From Psychrobacter sp. NG25 (GTDB lineage Bacteria; Pseudomonadota; Gammaproteobacteria; Pseudomonadales; Moraxellaceae): a stretch of 64,000 bases of DNA. A program made the translations under genes and the position numbers. Below the pieces are notes generated by a model, which was not told where the DNA came from, searched no databases, and worked only from the letters and a program-made list of their open reading frames with translations. How positions within the stretch are numbered: position 1 is the first letter of the stretch; each line of letters begins with the position of its first letter. Positions 7,107 to 15,261 of this stretch are shown here, piece by piece. The DNA lies in NCBI RefSeq assembly GCF_015234355.1, contig NZ_JADGMV010000004.1:1-64000 (forward strand). Reading direction: 5' to 3'.

Positions 7107-8168
7107 TTAAGCATCGCTTACTAAAAACTTCAACAATGCTGGTACATTTTCTCTAGCACTACGCCCAGCACCGATTAGCGTGGCAGAACCAGGGCTTGCC
7201 CAGTCGCCATAACCAAACAACCATAAGCGCGGCTCTTTTACGGCTTGTCCTTGCTCTACTTGTATTTTTCCATCAGCTTCAATGATATTTAAAGGCTTCA
7301 AATGATCAAGTTGTGACTTGAAGCCAGTGCACCAAATAACAGCATCTATCGGCTCTTCATTGCCATCAGCCCAAATGACACCTCGTTCTATGAAGCGTTC
7401 AAACATAGGTATAGCATTTAAAACTCCTCTATCGCGTGCCGCTTTGACAGGGGGTACCATAACGATATCCCCTATACCGCCTACAGGGTTATCGCTACTA
7501 CTAGCATTAATACGTGCTGTGGCGCGCTCAAACAGGACGCGTCCGTCGACATCATCGTTCAAAAACAATGGCGGCTCACGTGTTACCCAGCTTGCATTTG
7601 CAACCTCAGTCAGCTCGGCATAGATTTGCGCGCCCGAGTTGCCACCCCCGACTATTAGCACACGTTTGTTTTTGTAGTCATCTATACCTGCGTAATTGGC
7701 AGAGTGGCATTGCGCGCCAAGATAGTGCTGCTGTCCTTCTATGGAAGGAATTATAGGATGGCTCCATGTGCCAGTCGCACTGACCACGGTTTTTGCCAGC
7801 CAAGTGTAACGACCATCGGTGAGCCGCAAGCAGTCATTTTCATCATCACGCCTGACGCTTTGCACATGATAAGGACGGTATATAGGCAGCTGGTAATGCT
7901 GTTCATAGTCACTCAGATAATTGAGTACTTCGTCTCGATGAGGATACTCGCTGTTTTTGGCCTTTGGCATTAATCGACCGGGTAGAGAGCTCATAGCGGC
8001 AGGAGAAAACAAGTGCAGTGATGGCCAAGTATGTCGCCATGCGCCCCCATTTTGATCTTGACTATCCAGAATAATAAAATCAAGTTTGGCCCTTCTGAGA
8101 TAATAGCCGACTGCCAAACCTGCTTGACCTCCACCAATGACTACTACATCGAATATCTTAGTTGACAT
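7107..8168 (-). CDS. arsO: ArsO-type FAD/NADPH monooxygenase
   Basis: A 353-residue flavoprotein with an N-terminal FAD-binding Rossmann motif (GGGQAG, about residues 12-17), WPSLHLFSPA as in ArsO/YhdA-like monooxygenases, and a second nucleotide-binding motif GGGNSG (about residues 173-178) for NADPH. ArsO proteins are flavin monooxygenases found in ars operons; their exact reaction on arsenicals is not settled. It is divergent from arsC-arsR with a 238-bp spacer carrying a large palindrome, which fits shared control by the ArsR domain. The C terminus (LIGAGRSARENVPALLK) looks complete. Confidence 0.8.
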   Translation of the reverse strand: MSTKIFDVVVIGGGQAGLAVGYYLRRAKLDFIILDSQDQNGGAWRHTWPSLHLFSPAAMSSLPGRLMPKAKNSEYPHRDEVLNYLSDYEQHYQLPIYRPYHVQSVRRDDENDCLRLTDGRYTWLAKTVVSATGTWSHPIIPSIEGQQHYLGAQCHSANYAGIDDYKNKRVLIVGGGNSGAQIYAELTEVANASWVTREPPLFLNDDVDGRVLFERATARINASSSDNPVGGIGDIVMVPPVKAARDRGVLNAIPMFERFIERGVIWADGNEEPIDAVIWCTGFKSQLDHLKPLNIIEADGKIQVEQGQAVKEPRLWLFGYGDWASPGSATLIGAGRSARENVPALLKFLVSDA

Positions 8169-8334
8169 AACTATCCTTATTCTCTGCTATAGAGATATTA
8201 ATTTCTCATATTAGAATTTACTTTTTATCTTATCAGAGAGTATCGTCACCTGTCTTTTATCTAGACTACTATTATATTTAGTCAACTCTCACTGATATAA
8301 AAACACATTTTTCAGTACTTAAAAACAATATAAT

Positions 8335-8390
8335 AAACGCCTTTACATACGAATTATTGTATATATAATAATTCGTATGTAAAGGCGTTT
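8335..8390. promoter_or_regulatory. 56-bp palindrome in the arsO/arsC-arsR divergent promoter region
   Basis: Two 28-base arms, starting AAACGCCTTTACATACGAAT and ending in the complementary ATTCGTATGTAAAGGCGTTT, pair with one mismatch. The centre is AT-only (TATATATAAT). It ends 16 bases before the arsC-arsR ATG. The ATTCGTATGT half-sites are of the kind bound by ArsR/SmtB dimers, so it may be the operator; read as RNA, the leader would also fold into a very strong stem. Confidence 0.65.
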
Positions 8391-8406
8391 CTCGAGGGGT
8401 ACCAAT

Positions 8407-9234
8407 ATGAAAAACACGAATAAGAAGACAGTATTATTCCTTTGTACCAGTAACTCAGCCAGATCACAGATGGCAGAAGTATTACTAAAGTATAAAGCAG
8501 GTGATAACTATGATGTCTATAGTGCCGGTATAGAAAAAGGTGAGGTAGACAAGCGTACTATCCAAGCATTAGAAAGGTTTGATTTGGATGCTAGTGGCTT
8601 AGAATCTAAGCATGTCGATGAATTTGAAGGACAGTTCTTTGATTATGTGATCACTCTATGTGAGAAAGCCAGCACCGAATGTAGAAGCTATCCTCATACA
8701 GGCAAACAGCTGGCTTGGGATATGCCAGATCCTAAAGCGCGCGAAGGCAGTCATTCTTTCTCTACCACCTTGATGGAGTTAAACACGCGCTTAACCATGT
8801 TCCTATCTGTGGAGCAGAACTCTATACATTCCAACAAAATAATAGAGTCTAGCGTTGATGATGTAGAGGGTTCAGTCACTACTGAGTTTGATCCTATTAC
8901 CTTTTACAAGAGTTTAACAGATGAGGTTCGGCTAAAAGCATTGATGTTGATTGAGTACCATGGTGAGCTATGTGTGTGTGAACTGATGGAAGCATTGGAA
9001 GAGGATAGCCAGCCAAAAATATCTCGTAACCTCGCTGTTTTAAAAAAGGCAAATGTCATTACTGATCGAAAGCACGGTCAATGGGTGTTTTATCGTATCA
9101 ACCCGGAATTGCCTTTGTGGGCAAAGTCTGTGGTCGTACAGACAACAGAAAATAATGTGCATCTGATTGAAAGCGAGATTGTACGGTTAGATACCATGCA
9201 AAATAGACCTGACCGAGCCAGTTTCTGCAAATGA
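8407..9234 (+). CDS. Fused arsenate reductase (LMW-PTP type) and ArsR regulator
   Basis: A 275-residue two-domain protein. Residues about 8-140 are a low-molecular-weight phosphatase-type arsenate reductase with the P-loop CTSNSARS (C-x5-R) and DMPDPK near the end of the domain. Residues about 165-260 are an ArsR/SmtB winged helix: FYKSLTDEVRLKAL, the metalloid-site region ELCVCEL, and SRNLAVLKKANVI as recognition helix. The enzyme half would reduce As(V) to As(III); the regulator half would leave DNA when As(III) binds the Cys-x-Cys. Such fusions are known in ars operons. It is the first gene of the plus-strand cluster (GAGGGG upstream of the ATG). Confidence 0.9.
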   Translation: MKNTNKKTVLFLCTSNSARSQMAEVLLKYKAGDNYDVYSAGIEKGEVDKRTIQALERFDLDASGLESKHVDEFEGQFFDYVITLCEKASTECRSYPHTGKQLAWDMPDPKAREGSHSFSTTLMELNTRLTMFLSVEQNSIHSNKIIESSVDDVEGSVTTEFDPITFYKSLTDEVRLKALMLIEYHGELCVCELMEALEEDSQPKISRNLAVLKKANVITDRKHGQWVFYRINPELPLWAKSVVVQTTENNVHLIESEIVRLDTMQNRPDRASFCK

Positions 9235-9480
9235 TCATGATTATATCGGTCATGCTCATACTGGCAATGAGCATACCGGCAAATAAACCCAATGAATATT
9301 TCTGAGGTAATCATTCTATATTTCATAAACCCTGTATTTAATCAATCTTGTACTTAATAAATCTTAAATCTCATAAATTTTAAAACTAATTAAAACCGTA
9401 TCTCATATTGGTTTGAATGAAGAGGTGCGTTTTGCACCTTCCTATATCTAATAATGTGGAATAGCACTAGGAGTAATACC

Positions 9481-10491
9481 ATGACAATTAAAGTGGGCAT
9501 CAATGGTTTTGGTCGCATGGGCCGTTTATCAATGCGCGCAGCATTTGACTGGGACGATATCGAAATCGTTCATATCAATGATCCAGCAGGCGACGCTAAA
9601 ACTCTCGCTCATTTGATGACTTTTGACTCGGTACATGGACGCTGGCATCACGAAGCCACACATGAAGGAGAGTCGATCATTATCAATGGTAAAGCCATTC
9701 CCTGTACACAAAATAAAGCGACCAAAGATACAGACTGGTCGATGTGTGATGTAGTTATCGAAGCATCTGGAAAAATAAAAACCAAAGCATTACTACAAGC
9801 CTATCTATATCAAGGGGTGAAGCGTGTGGTTGTCACCGCCCCTGTAAAAGAAGAAGGTGTGTTAAATATCGTCATGGGTGTGAACGAAGACCTATACGAT
9901 AAGGACACATATCCCATTGTCACTGCCGCATCTTGTACCACCAATTGTTTAGCGCCTGTGGTCAAAGTAATACACGAAAAAATAGGTATCAAACATGGAT
10001 CAATGACGACTATCCATGACATTACAAACACCCAAACGATATTAGATGCTCCCCATAAGGACTTACGCCGAGCGCGTGCTTGCGGTATGAGTCTGATACC
10101 AACCACAACAGGCTCTGCCACCGCCATCACTCATATTTTCCCTGAGCTAAAAGGCAAGTTAAACGGTCATGCCATTCGTGTGCCTTTAGCCAATGCTTCG
10201 ATTACCGACTGCGTATTTGAAGTGGCACGTGGTACTACTGTCGAAGAAGTAAACGAGTTACTAAAACAAGCGTCTGAAAATGAGCTGAAAGATATATTGG
10301 GTTTTGAAACCCGCCCGCTAGTGTCAATTGACTACAAAACAGATCCACGTTCAAGCATCATTGATGCGCTATCAACGATGGTCGTCAATGACACCCAAGT
10401 GAAGCTCTATGTTTGGTATGACAACGAATGGGGTTATGCCAATAGAACGGCTGAACTAGTACGGATGGTTGGTCTAGCAGATAAGGGTTAA
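9481..10491 (+). CDS. gapdh: Arsenic-operon glyceraldehyde-3-phosphate dehydrogenase
   Basis: A 336-residue GAPDH: NAD-binding [11 protein letters not shown] at the N terminus, catalytic Cys in SCTTNCLAP (about residues 150-158), C-terminal [10 protein letters not shown]. The ATG at 9481 is chosen because AGGAG lies just before it; an upstream in-frame start at 9454 lacks one. It lies 2 bases before arsJ, the arrangement in which GAPDH uses arsenate instead of phosphate to make unstable 1-arseno-3-phosphoglycerate for ArsJ to export. It is therefore probably a dedicated detoxification copy, not the glycolytic one; that is inference from context. Confidence 0.9.
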   Translation: MTIKVGINGFGRMGRLSMRAAFDWDDIEIVHINDPAGDAKTLAHLMTFDSVHGRWHHEATHEGESIIINGKAIPCTQNKATKDTDWSMCDVVIEASGKIKTKALLQAYLYQGVKRVVVTAPVKEEGVLNIVMGVNEDLYDKDTYPIVTAASCTTNCLAPVVKVIHEKIGIKHGSMTTIHDITNTQTILDAPHKDLRRARACGMSLIPTTTGSATAITHIFPELKGKLNGHAIRVPLANASITDCVFEVARGTTVEEVNELLKQASENELKDILGFETRPLVSIDYKTDPRSSIIDALSTMVVNDTQVKLYVWYDNEWGYANRTAELVRMVGLADKG

Positions 10492-10493
10492 TC

Positions 10494-11726
10494 ATGGGGC
10501 TGTCATCCATCACGAACTTATCATCGCAAGTGAAGCAATACTTAGTCATCACGGGTAATTATTGGGCATTTACCTTAACTGACGGCGCACTACGAATGCT
10601 TGTGGTGCTGCATTTTTATCAGTTAGGCTATAGTCCGTTAAGTATTGCTATGTTGTTCTTATTTTATGAAATCTTTGGTGTTATCACTAATCTGGTTGGG
10701 GGTTGGCTTGGCACCAGCCTTGGACTAAATAAAACCATGAATATTGGTTTGGCGATACAGATAGTTGCCCTAGCTATGCTGGCTGTACCTGCGGATATGC
10801 TAACCGTGGTCTATGTCATGGTGGCACAAGCATTATCTGGTATTGCTAAAGACTTAAACAAAATGAGTGCTAAAAGTGCCATCAAACTATTGGTACCAAA
10901 AGATGCTGAGAGCCAACTCTATCAATGGGTAGCTATACTAACAGGCTCTAAGAATGCTTTGAAAGGCGTTGGCTTTTTTATAGGTGGTTTGCTACTGACT
11001 CTGATAGGGTTTAAAGGTGCTGTTATCTTGATGGCAGCACTACTGAGCATTGTTTGGATATTTAGTTTGTTAGTGCTAAAAGAAGACATTGGCAAAGCCA
11101 CCAATAAGCCTAAATTTAAAGATATCTTTTCTAAAAGTCCAGCTATCAATATCCTGTCTGCGGCACGACTGTTTTTGTTTGGGGCTAGAGATGTTTGGTT
11201 TGTCGTGGCCTTACCTGTATTTTTGGCAGTGACTTTTAACTGGAGTCACTGGTGGGTAGGTAGCTTTATGGCAAGTTGGGTTATTGGCTATGGTATTGTA
11301 CAATCTGTTGCCCCTTACTTTACCGGTAAGAAAAAAGGCGTTTTACCGACAGGAAAGGCCGCGTTTTTATGGGCGAGCTATCTAACTTTTATTCCTGCAG
11401 CGATTGCATTGGCTTTATACTTTGATTTTTATATACAGGCATCAATCGTTATTGGTTTGCTGATATTTGGCGTCGTATTTGCTATTAATTCATCGTTACA
11501 TAGCTATCTTATTGTGAGCTATGCTGACAGTGATGGCGTATCGCTGGATGTAGGATTTTACTATATGGCAAATGCGATGGGACGACTCATCGGTACGGTG
11601 CTTTCAGGTTGGGTATATCAAGAGTTTGGTCTAGAGGCTTGTCTTTGGATATCAAGTTTATTTGTGGCAATAGCGGCCTTACTATCACTAAAACTGCCGA
11701 CTCATTATAAAGAGGCGGCATACTGA
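10494..11726 (+). CDS. arsJ: ArsJ, MFS-type organoarsenical efflux permease
   Basis: A 410-residue major facilitator protein with about 11-12 hydrophobic segments. The N-terminal part (YWAFTLTDGALRMLVVLHFY, then FYEIFGVITNLVGGWLG) and LNKMSAKSAIK are characteristic of ArsJ. It exports 1-arseno-3-phosphoglycerate, which hydrolyses outside to release arsenate. It follows gapdh with a 2-base gap, so they form one transcript. Intact at both ends. Confidence 0.9.
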   Translation: MGLSSITNLSSQVKQYLVITGNYWAFTLTDGALRMLVVLHFYQLGYSPLSIAMLFLFYEIFGVITNLVGGWLGTSLGLNKTMNIGLAIQIVALAMLAVPADMLTVVYVMVAQALSGIAKDLNKMSAKSAIKLLVPKDAESQLYQWVAILTGSKNALKGVGFFIGGLLLTLIGFKGAVILMAALLSIVWIFSLLVLKEDIGKATNKPKFKDIFSKSPAINILSAARLFLFGARDVWFVVALPVFLAVTFNWSHWWVGSFMASWVIGYGIVQSVAPYFTGKKKGVLPTGKAAFLWASYLTFIPAAIALALYFDFYIQASIVIGLLIFGVVFAINSSLHSYLIVSYADSDGVSLDVGFYYMANAMGRLIGTVLSGWVYQEFGLEACLWISSLFVAIAALLSLKLPTHYKEAAY

Positions 11727-11882
11727 TTAGGCTTTTATTAGTAAATATACTGTTTATTTGAAGTCAAAACATACTCATGATGATATAGAGTTTATCTCAG
11801 TTGCACTGCGTTCGTTTTATCATGGATTGGTTATGAGCTATGCTTAAAGAAGCTATAGAACCCAAAAAAAACCGACTTTTCC

Positions 11883-11898
11883 CATAACGGACGTTATG
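11883..11898. repeat. 16-bp palindrome near the end of the recombinase module
   Basis: CATAACG-GA-CGTTATG lies between convergent arsJ and the integrase stop. It could be a crossover or binding site of the module or part of a transcription end. No second copy was seen at the other end of the module. Confidence 0.35.
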
Positions 11899-11922
11899 TT
11901 AAAAATTTTTGAGACAAAAAAC

Positions 11923-14900
11923 TTAGTTTGCAATAGATAGCTTTTCATCTGTAATCAGCATCATATGAATAAAAAAACGTAGTAGCGGTGAGTATTGCCA
12001 TTTGTTCGTTTGTTCTCTATGGTCTTGACTAGCAATACCGATATGGAGAGCATTTTTCGACTCATTAGATTGCTGCTTAATATCTTGATAGTCAGTAGAT
12101 GATATAGTTTTCATCAATAAAGCTTCGTTGCTACTCATTAGCCAGCGTTTCAAAGGCAGCAGTTTCTTAGCAATATCAATGAAACGCTTCAACTCATTCT
12201 CATCTCCTTTTCTAAATGGTAGGTATGCTCTGCTACTAGACAGTTTTTGACTACATATCTCAATAAACCAAGTCCAGTCAGCCCCTGACTTTTCTCGTAG
12301 ACGATAGGCATTATTTAACAAAGGTGACAGCAATCTTAAATCACTTTGGTATTGAATGTTCAGTGGACTTAAGACAGTAGTTTCTGAGTCTATGAGTTTT
12401 ACAAAACGAGGTTTACCGTGTTTGGTAGTGATGTTGGCAATCTCGCTCGCACGTTCTATTAGAACCTTTGCATCGTGAATAGAAATATTTGCTAACTGGG
12501 CTGCTTTACTTGAAGAAATCTCTTTATCATAGGTCTGTAGTAGCAGCTGTACTCGGTTTAGACCATAACGACCAAACAATTCATCAGTGGCTGGCGTATT
12601 GGTACTCAAGAGAAATTGCTTATCACAGTTTTCGATCGTGAATTTCGGTGACTTGCGTTTGCCTTCTATAATATTTTTAAATAACAGTGTACGAATACTA
12701 GGTATGCTGACGCTACTATTACTAACAGTCGCATTATTTTCCTTAAGCTTTTTATTAGTAAAACCTGTTATGTTATACAGCGTTCGCTCTGGTAATGTTA
12801 TATCTGTTTTACTAAGCGCATAGGTCGCCATCAGAGTAGCAAAGTGATTGTAATACTCAAAGCTACGCTCAGGCGATAAGTGCCCCATAATACCTGATAG
12901 AGCGTACCAGCGATCTTGTGCATCTGTAGGCTCTCCAAGTAGGCCTGTTTTTATACGTAGTACGTCGCTTTCGTCATAATCGGTGAGCGCTTCTACGAGA
13001 TCTGAAGGGCCTACTAGCGCTAAAGATAGGTTGCTCACTGCCGTGTGCCTAAATCCATGAAAGGTATGCTCTACCACGTTATCATCTACCGATATGTCTT
13101 TTAAGACTCGTTTGAGTAACTGCAACGGAACATGGTCATCAATAGGGCGCTGATCCGATGATAAGGTAAAGATAAATTTGTTTGAACTGTCGCCAATATT
13201 ACTCTGCACAAAGTTAATAAAAAATTTCAGCTCATTAGGTTTGAGGAGGGCAAATAAGGGAACGCGGCGAATACTACTTTGAGTCTTGGTTGGACGATAG
13301 CTATTGGGTCTTATTACCACTGATGGTACAGATGTTTTTAAGCCTTCGATGTCATTATACTTAAGTCCCAACAGCTCTTTTTTGCGCATTCCAGTACGAT
13401 AGACTAAGATAAATAGAAGCACGAACATCTCCTGCTCCAATATATCTACAGAAATCAGTATCTGCGTAATAATGGCTTGATACGCTTGCGGTGATATCAG
13501 CTCCGCACGTACACGCCGACCATTTTTGGACTGCTGGAAGTTCACGGAGGGTAGGTTGTATTTGCTCTTAGCAAAGTTGTGCATACTCTTTAATAAATTG
13601 GCAGAATATCCAATGTCAGTATTGTTTCGTACGACAGCTTTGTATTCTAAGATGTCTTCATAGAGCTCTTCAAACTCTTCCTCTGACCAAATATCAAGCG
13701 GCTGAGCTGTTGTGAAATATAACCATTCATAGCCTATGGTTCTAATATATTTCAAAATAGACTCATTACTAAGTGATTTTGACTCTTTTCGATTGAGTAA
13801 ACTTAGCACCCAATCTAATAAAATTTTTTCACTTAAGTCATCGTATTGCTCATAGCGTTTTTGTACTCTTTCGATAAGAGTAGGCGGCTTTTTGCGGGTT
13901 TTTTTCTTTTTCTGTTTTTTATCCATTTTGAAGTCTTTAGTCAGATTCATAATTAAATCAGACTTTCTAACCTCTATCTTTTTGGTAGAACTACTACTAG
14001 ATGTCTCGTTTTGATTAACAGAGTTTTTGCTGATAGACAGCGTCAAAATATGTTCTAGATCATACGGTTCCTCTTTATGCTGATATTTTTGGTTCAAAAA
14101 CCGACCAAAGTCCTGCGTGCTCAGTCCAGCCGTGTTATGCATACCTCGCAGCACCCCAACTGAAGCATGATCAATATCAGCGTCCTCCAGCTCCTCCCAG
14201 TAGTAACTGGCGTAATATAAAAACCTCGAAAAAGGAAGTGGCTTAATACCCAAAGGCTTGATCACGTCAGACAAAGCCACGGTCAAATATTGTTTTATCT
14301 TATCTTCTGACAGCTTGGCAATGATATGTGTGGTCTCTGCTTGACTGCTGTTTTTATGGTAATGCATCAGCCAACACTGACTGACCATATCTACAACGAT
14401 TTGCTTGGTGTTATAAAGTTGGTCACTTTCTTCTTCTCGCTCGTTACCAAAGCGCTTTTGTACAAAACGCGGCGAGACCATTATCCTTTCTTTGATGAAT
14501 GGCTGATACTCTTTGGTGAGCAATGAGATAAGCCACCCTTGAAGCATTTGTACCTCGTTAATGCCACCATATACAATCCCTGAAAATATCAGCCAGCCTA
14601 TGATTTCCTCTTGGCTGTAATCGGTTGTTTGCTCCCAATTATGCTTTACGGCGCTAATAATTTTGATCAGTGCTTTACCGTCTTTTAACCAAGCTGTATT
14701 TGTAATTAGTGGATTGATTTTAGTAGGCTGTGGCGCGATTATCTTAGGATAGTGATGCTCAGCAAGCATATAGTGCTTATTTTGATAGTCAACGAACTTA
14801 ACGACGATTTGCCAGACATGTTTGAGTGTTCTGGATGACTCGTAAGCTTTTGCAATTTTGTTTTCAATGATTGACTGAAACTCATCAAATCCCTCTTGAG

Positions 14901-15261
14901 ACAATGGTTTTAATTGCTTATAAAGCGCTCCCTGAAACTGGTTTAAAGATTGACTCCAAGATAGCCATGACAAATCAAAATAATCGCTAGAGCTTGGCAG
15001 AAATGAAAAGATGCGCTCATCGGGCCAAAGCGCTTGTTTGTAATATTTATCAAAAGACTTTATGAATCCGATACTTCCAGGATGAATCCTTTTTAATGAC
15101 TCCCATTCGGTTTGTAAGTCGGCGAGTAGCTGTATCTCACGTGTCCTTACCGTGTCACTGTCTTTGAGTATAAATGGATAAGGCACGTAGCACTTTTTTC
15201 TACCATCAAACTTTGCTAAGTTATTAATAATTTTTGGTAGCTGTATTTCATTTATTAGCAT
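11923..15261 (-). CDS. Very large tyrosine recombinase (integrase), last gene of the recombinase module
   Basis: About 1112 residues with the ATG at 15261, which overlaps the previous gene's TGA by 14 bases; a longer frame starting at 15441 would overlap it by nearly 200 bases. The catalytic domain lies in the middle (about residues 570-850): RTGMRKKELLG (first Arg), RRVP strand, HGFRHTA (His-x-x-Arg), MGHLSPERSFEYYNHF (Gly-His and catalytic Tyr). So all key residues are present. A long N-terminal region with lysine-rich KKQKKKKTRKK precedes it, and about 260 residues follow, both unlike ordinary phage integrases of 300-450 residues. Fragments of a second copy lie at 2813-3712. Confidence 0.85.
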   Translation of the reverse strand: MLINEIQLPKIINNLAKFDGRKKCYVPYPFILKDSDTVRTREIQLLADLQTEWESLKRIHPGSIGFIKSFDKYYKQALWPDERIFSFLPSSSDYFDLSWLSWSQSLNQFQGALYKQLKPLSQEGFDEFQSIIENKIAKAYESSRTLKHVWQIVVKFVDYQNKHYMLAEHHYPKIIAPQPTKINPLITNTAWLKDGKALIKIISAVKHNWEQTTDYSQEEIIGWLIFSGIVYGGINEVQMLQGWLISLLTKEYQPFIKERIMVSPRFVQKRFGNEREEESDQLYNTKQIVVDMVSQCWLMHYHKNSSQAETTHIIAKLSEDKIKQYLTVALSDVIKPLGIKPLPFSRFLYYASYYWEELEDADIDHASVGVLRGMHNTAGLSTQDFGRFLNQKYQHKEEPYDLEHILTLSISKNSVNQNETSSSSSTKKIEVRKSDLIMNLTKDFKMDKKQKKKKTRKKPPTLIERVQKRYEQYDDLSEKILLDWVLSLLNRKESKSLSNESILKYIRTIGYEWLYFTTAQPLDIWSEEEFEELYEDILEYKAVVRNNTDIGYSANLLKSMHNFAKSKYNLPSVNFQQSKNGRRVRAELISPQAYQAIITQILISVDILEQEMFVLLFILVYRTGMRKKELLGLKYNDIEGLKTSVPSVVIRPNSYRPTKTQSSIRRVPLFALLKPNELKFFINFVQSNIGDSSNKFIFTLSSDQRPIDDHVPLQLLKRVLKDISVDDNVVEHTFHGFRHTAVSNLSLALVGPSDLVEALTDYDESDVLRIKTGLLGEPTDAQDRWYALSGIMGHLSPERSFEYYNHFATLMATYALSKTDITLPERTLYNITGFTNKKLKENNATVSNSSVSIPSIRTLLFKNIIEGKRKSPKFTIENCDKQFLLSTNTPATDELFGRYGLNRVQLLLQTYDKEISSSKAAQLANISIHDAKVLIERASEIANITTKHGKPRFVKLIDSETTVLSPLNIQYQSDLRLLSPLLNNAYRLREKSGADWTWFIEICSQKLSSSRAYLPFRKGDENELKRFIDIAKKLLPLKRWLMSSNEALLMKTISSTDYQDIKQQSNESKNALHIGIASQDHREQTNKWQYSPLLRFFIHMMLITDEKLSIAN

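Noticed and set aside
9481..10491. Glycolytic GAPDH
   Set aside because: Position 2 bases before arsJ and inside an ars cluster points to the arsenate-detoxification copy instead.
7060..11880. CGGTTTTTTTT-type inverted repeat flanking the ars cluster
   Set aside because: The similarity is mostly a T/A homopolymer and can arise by chance.
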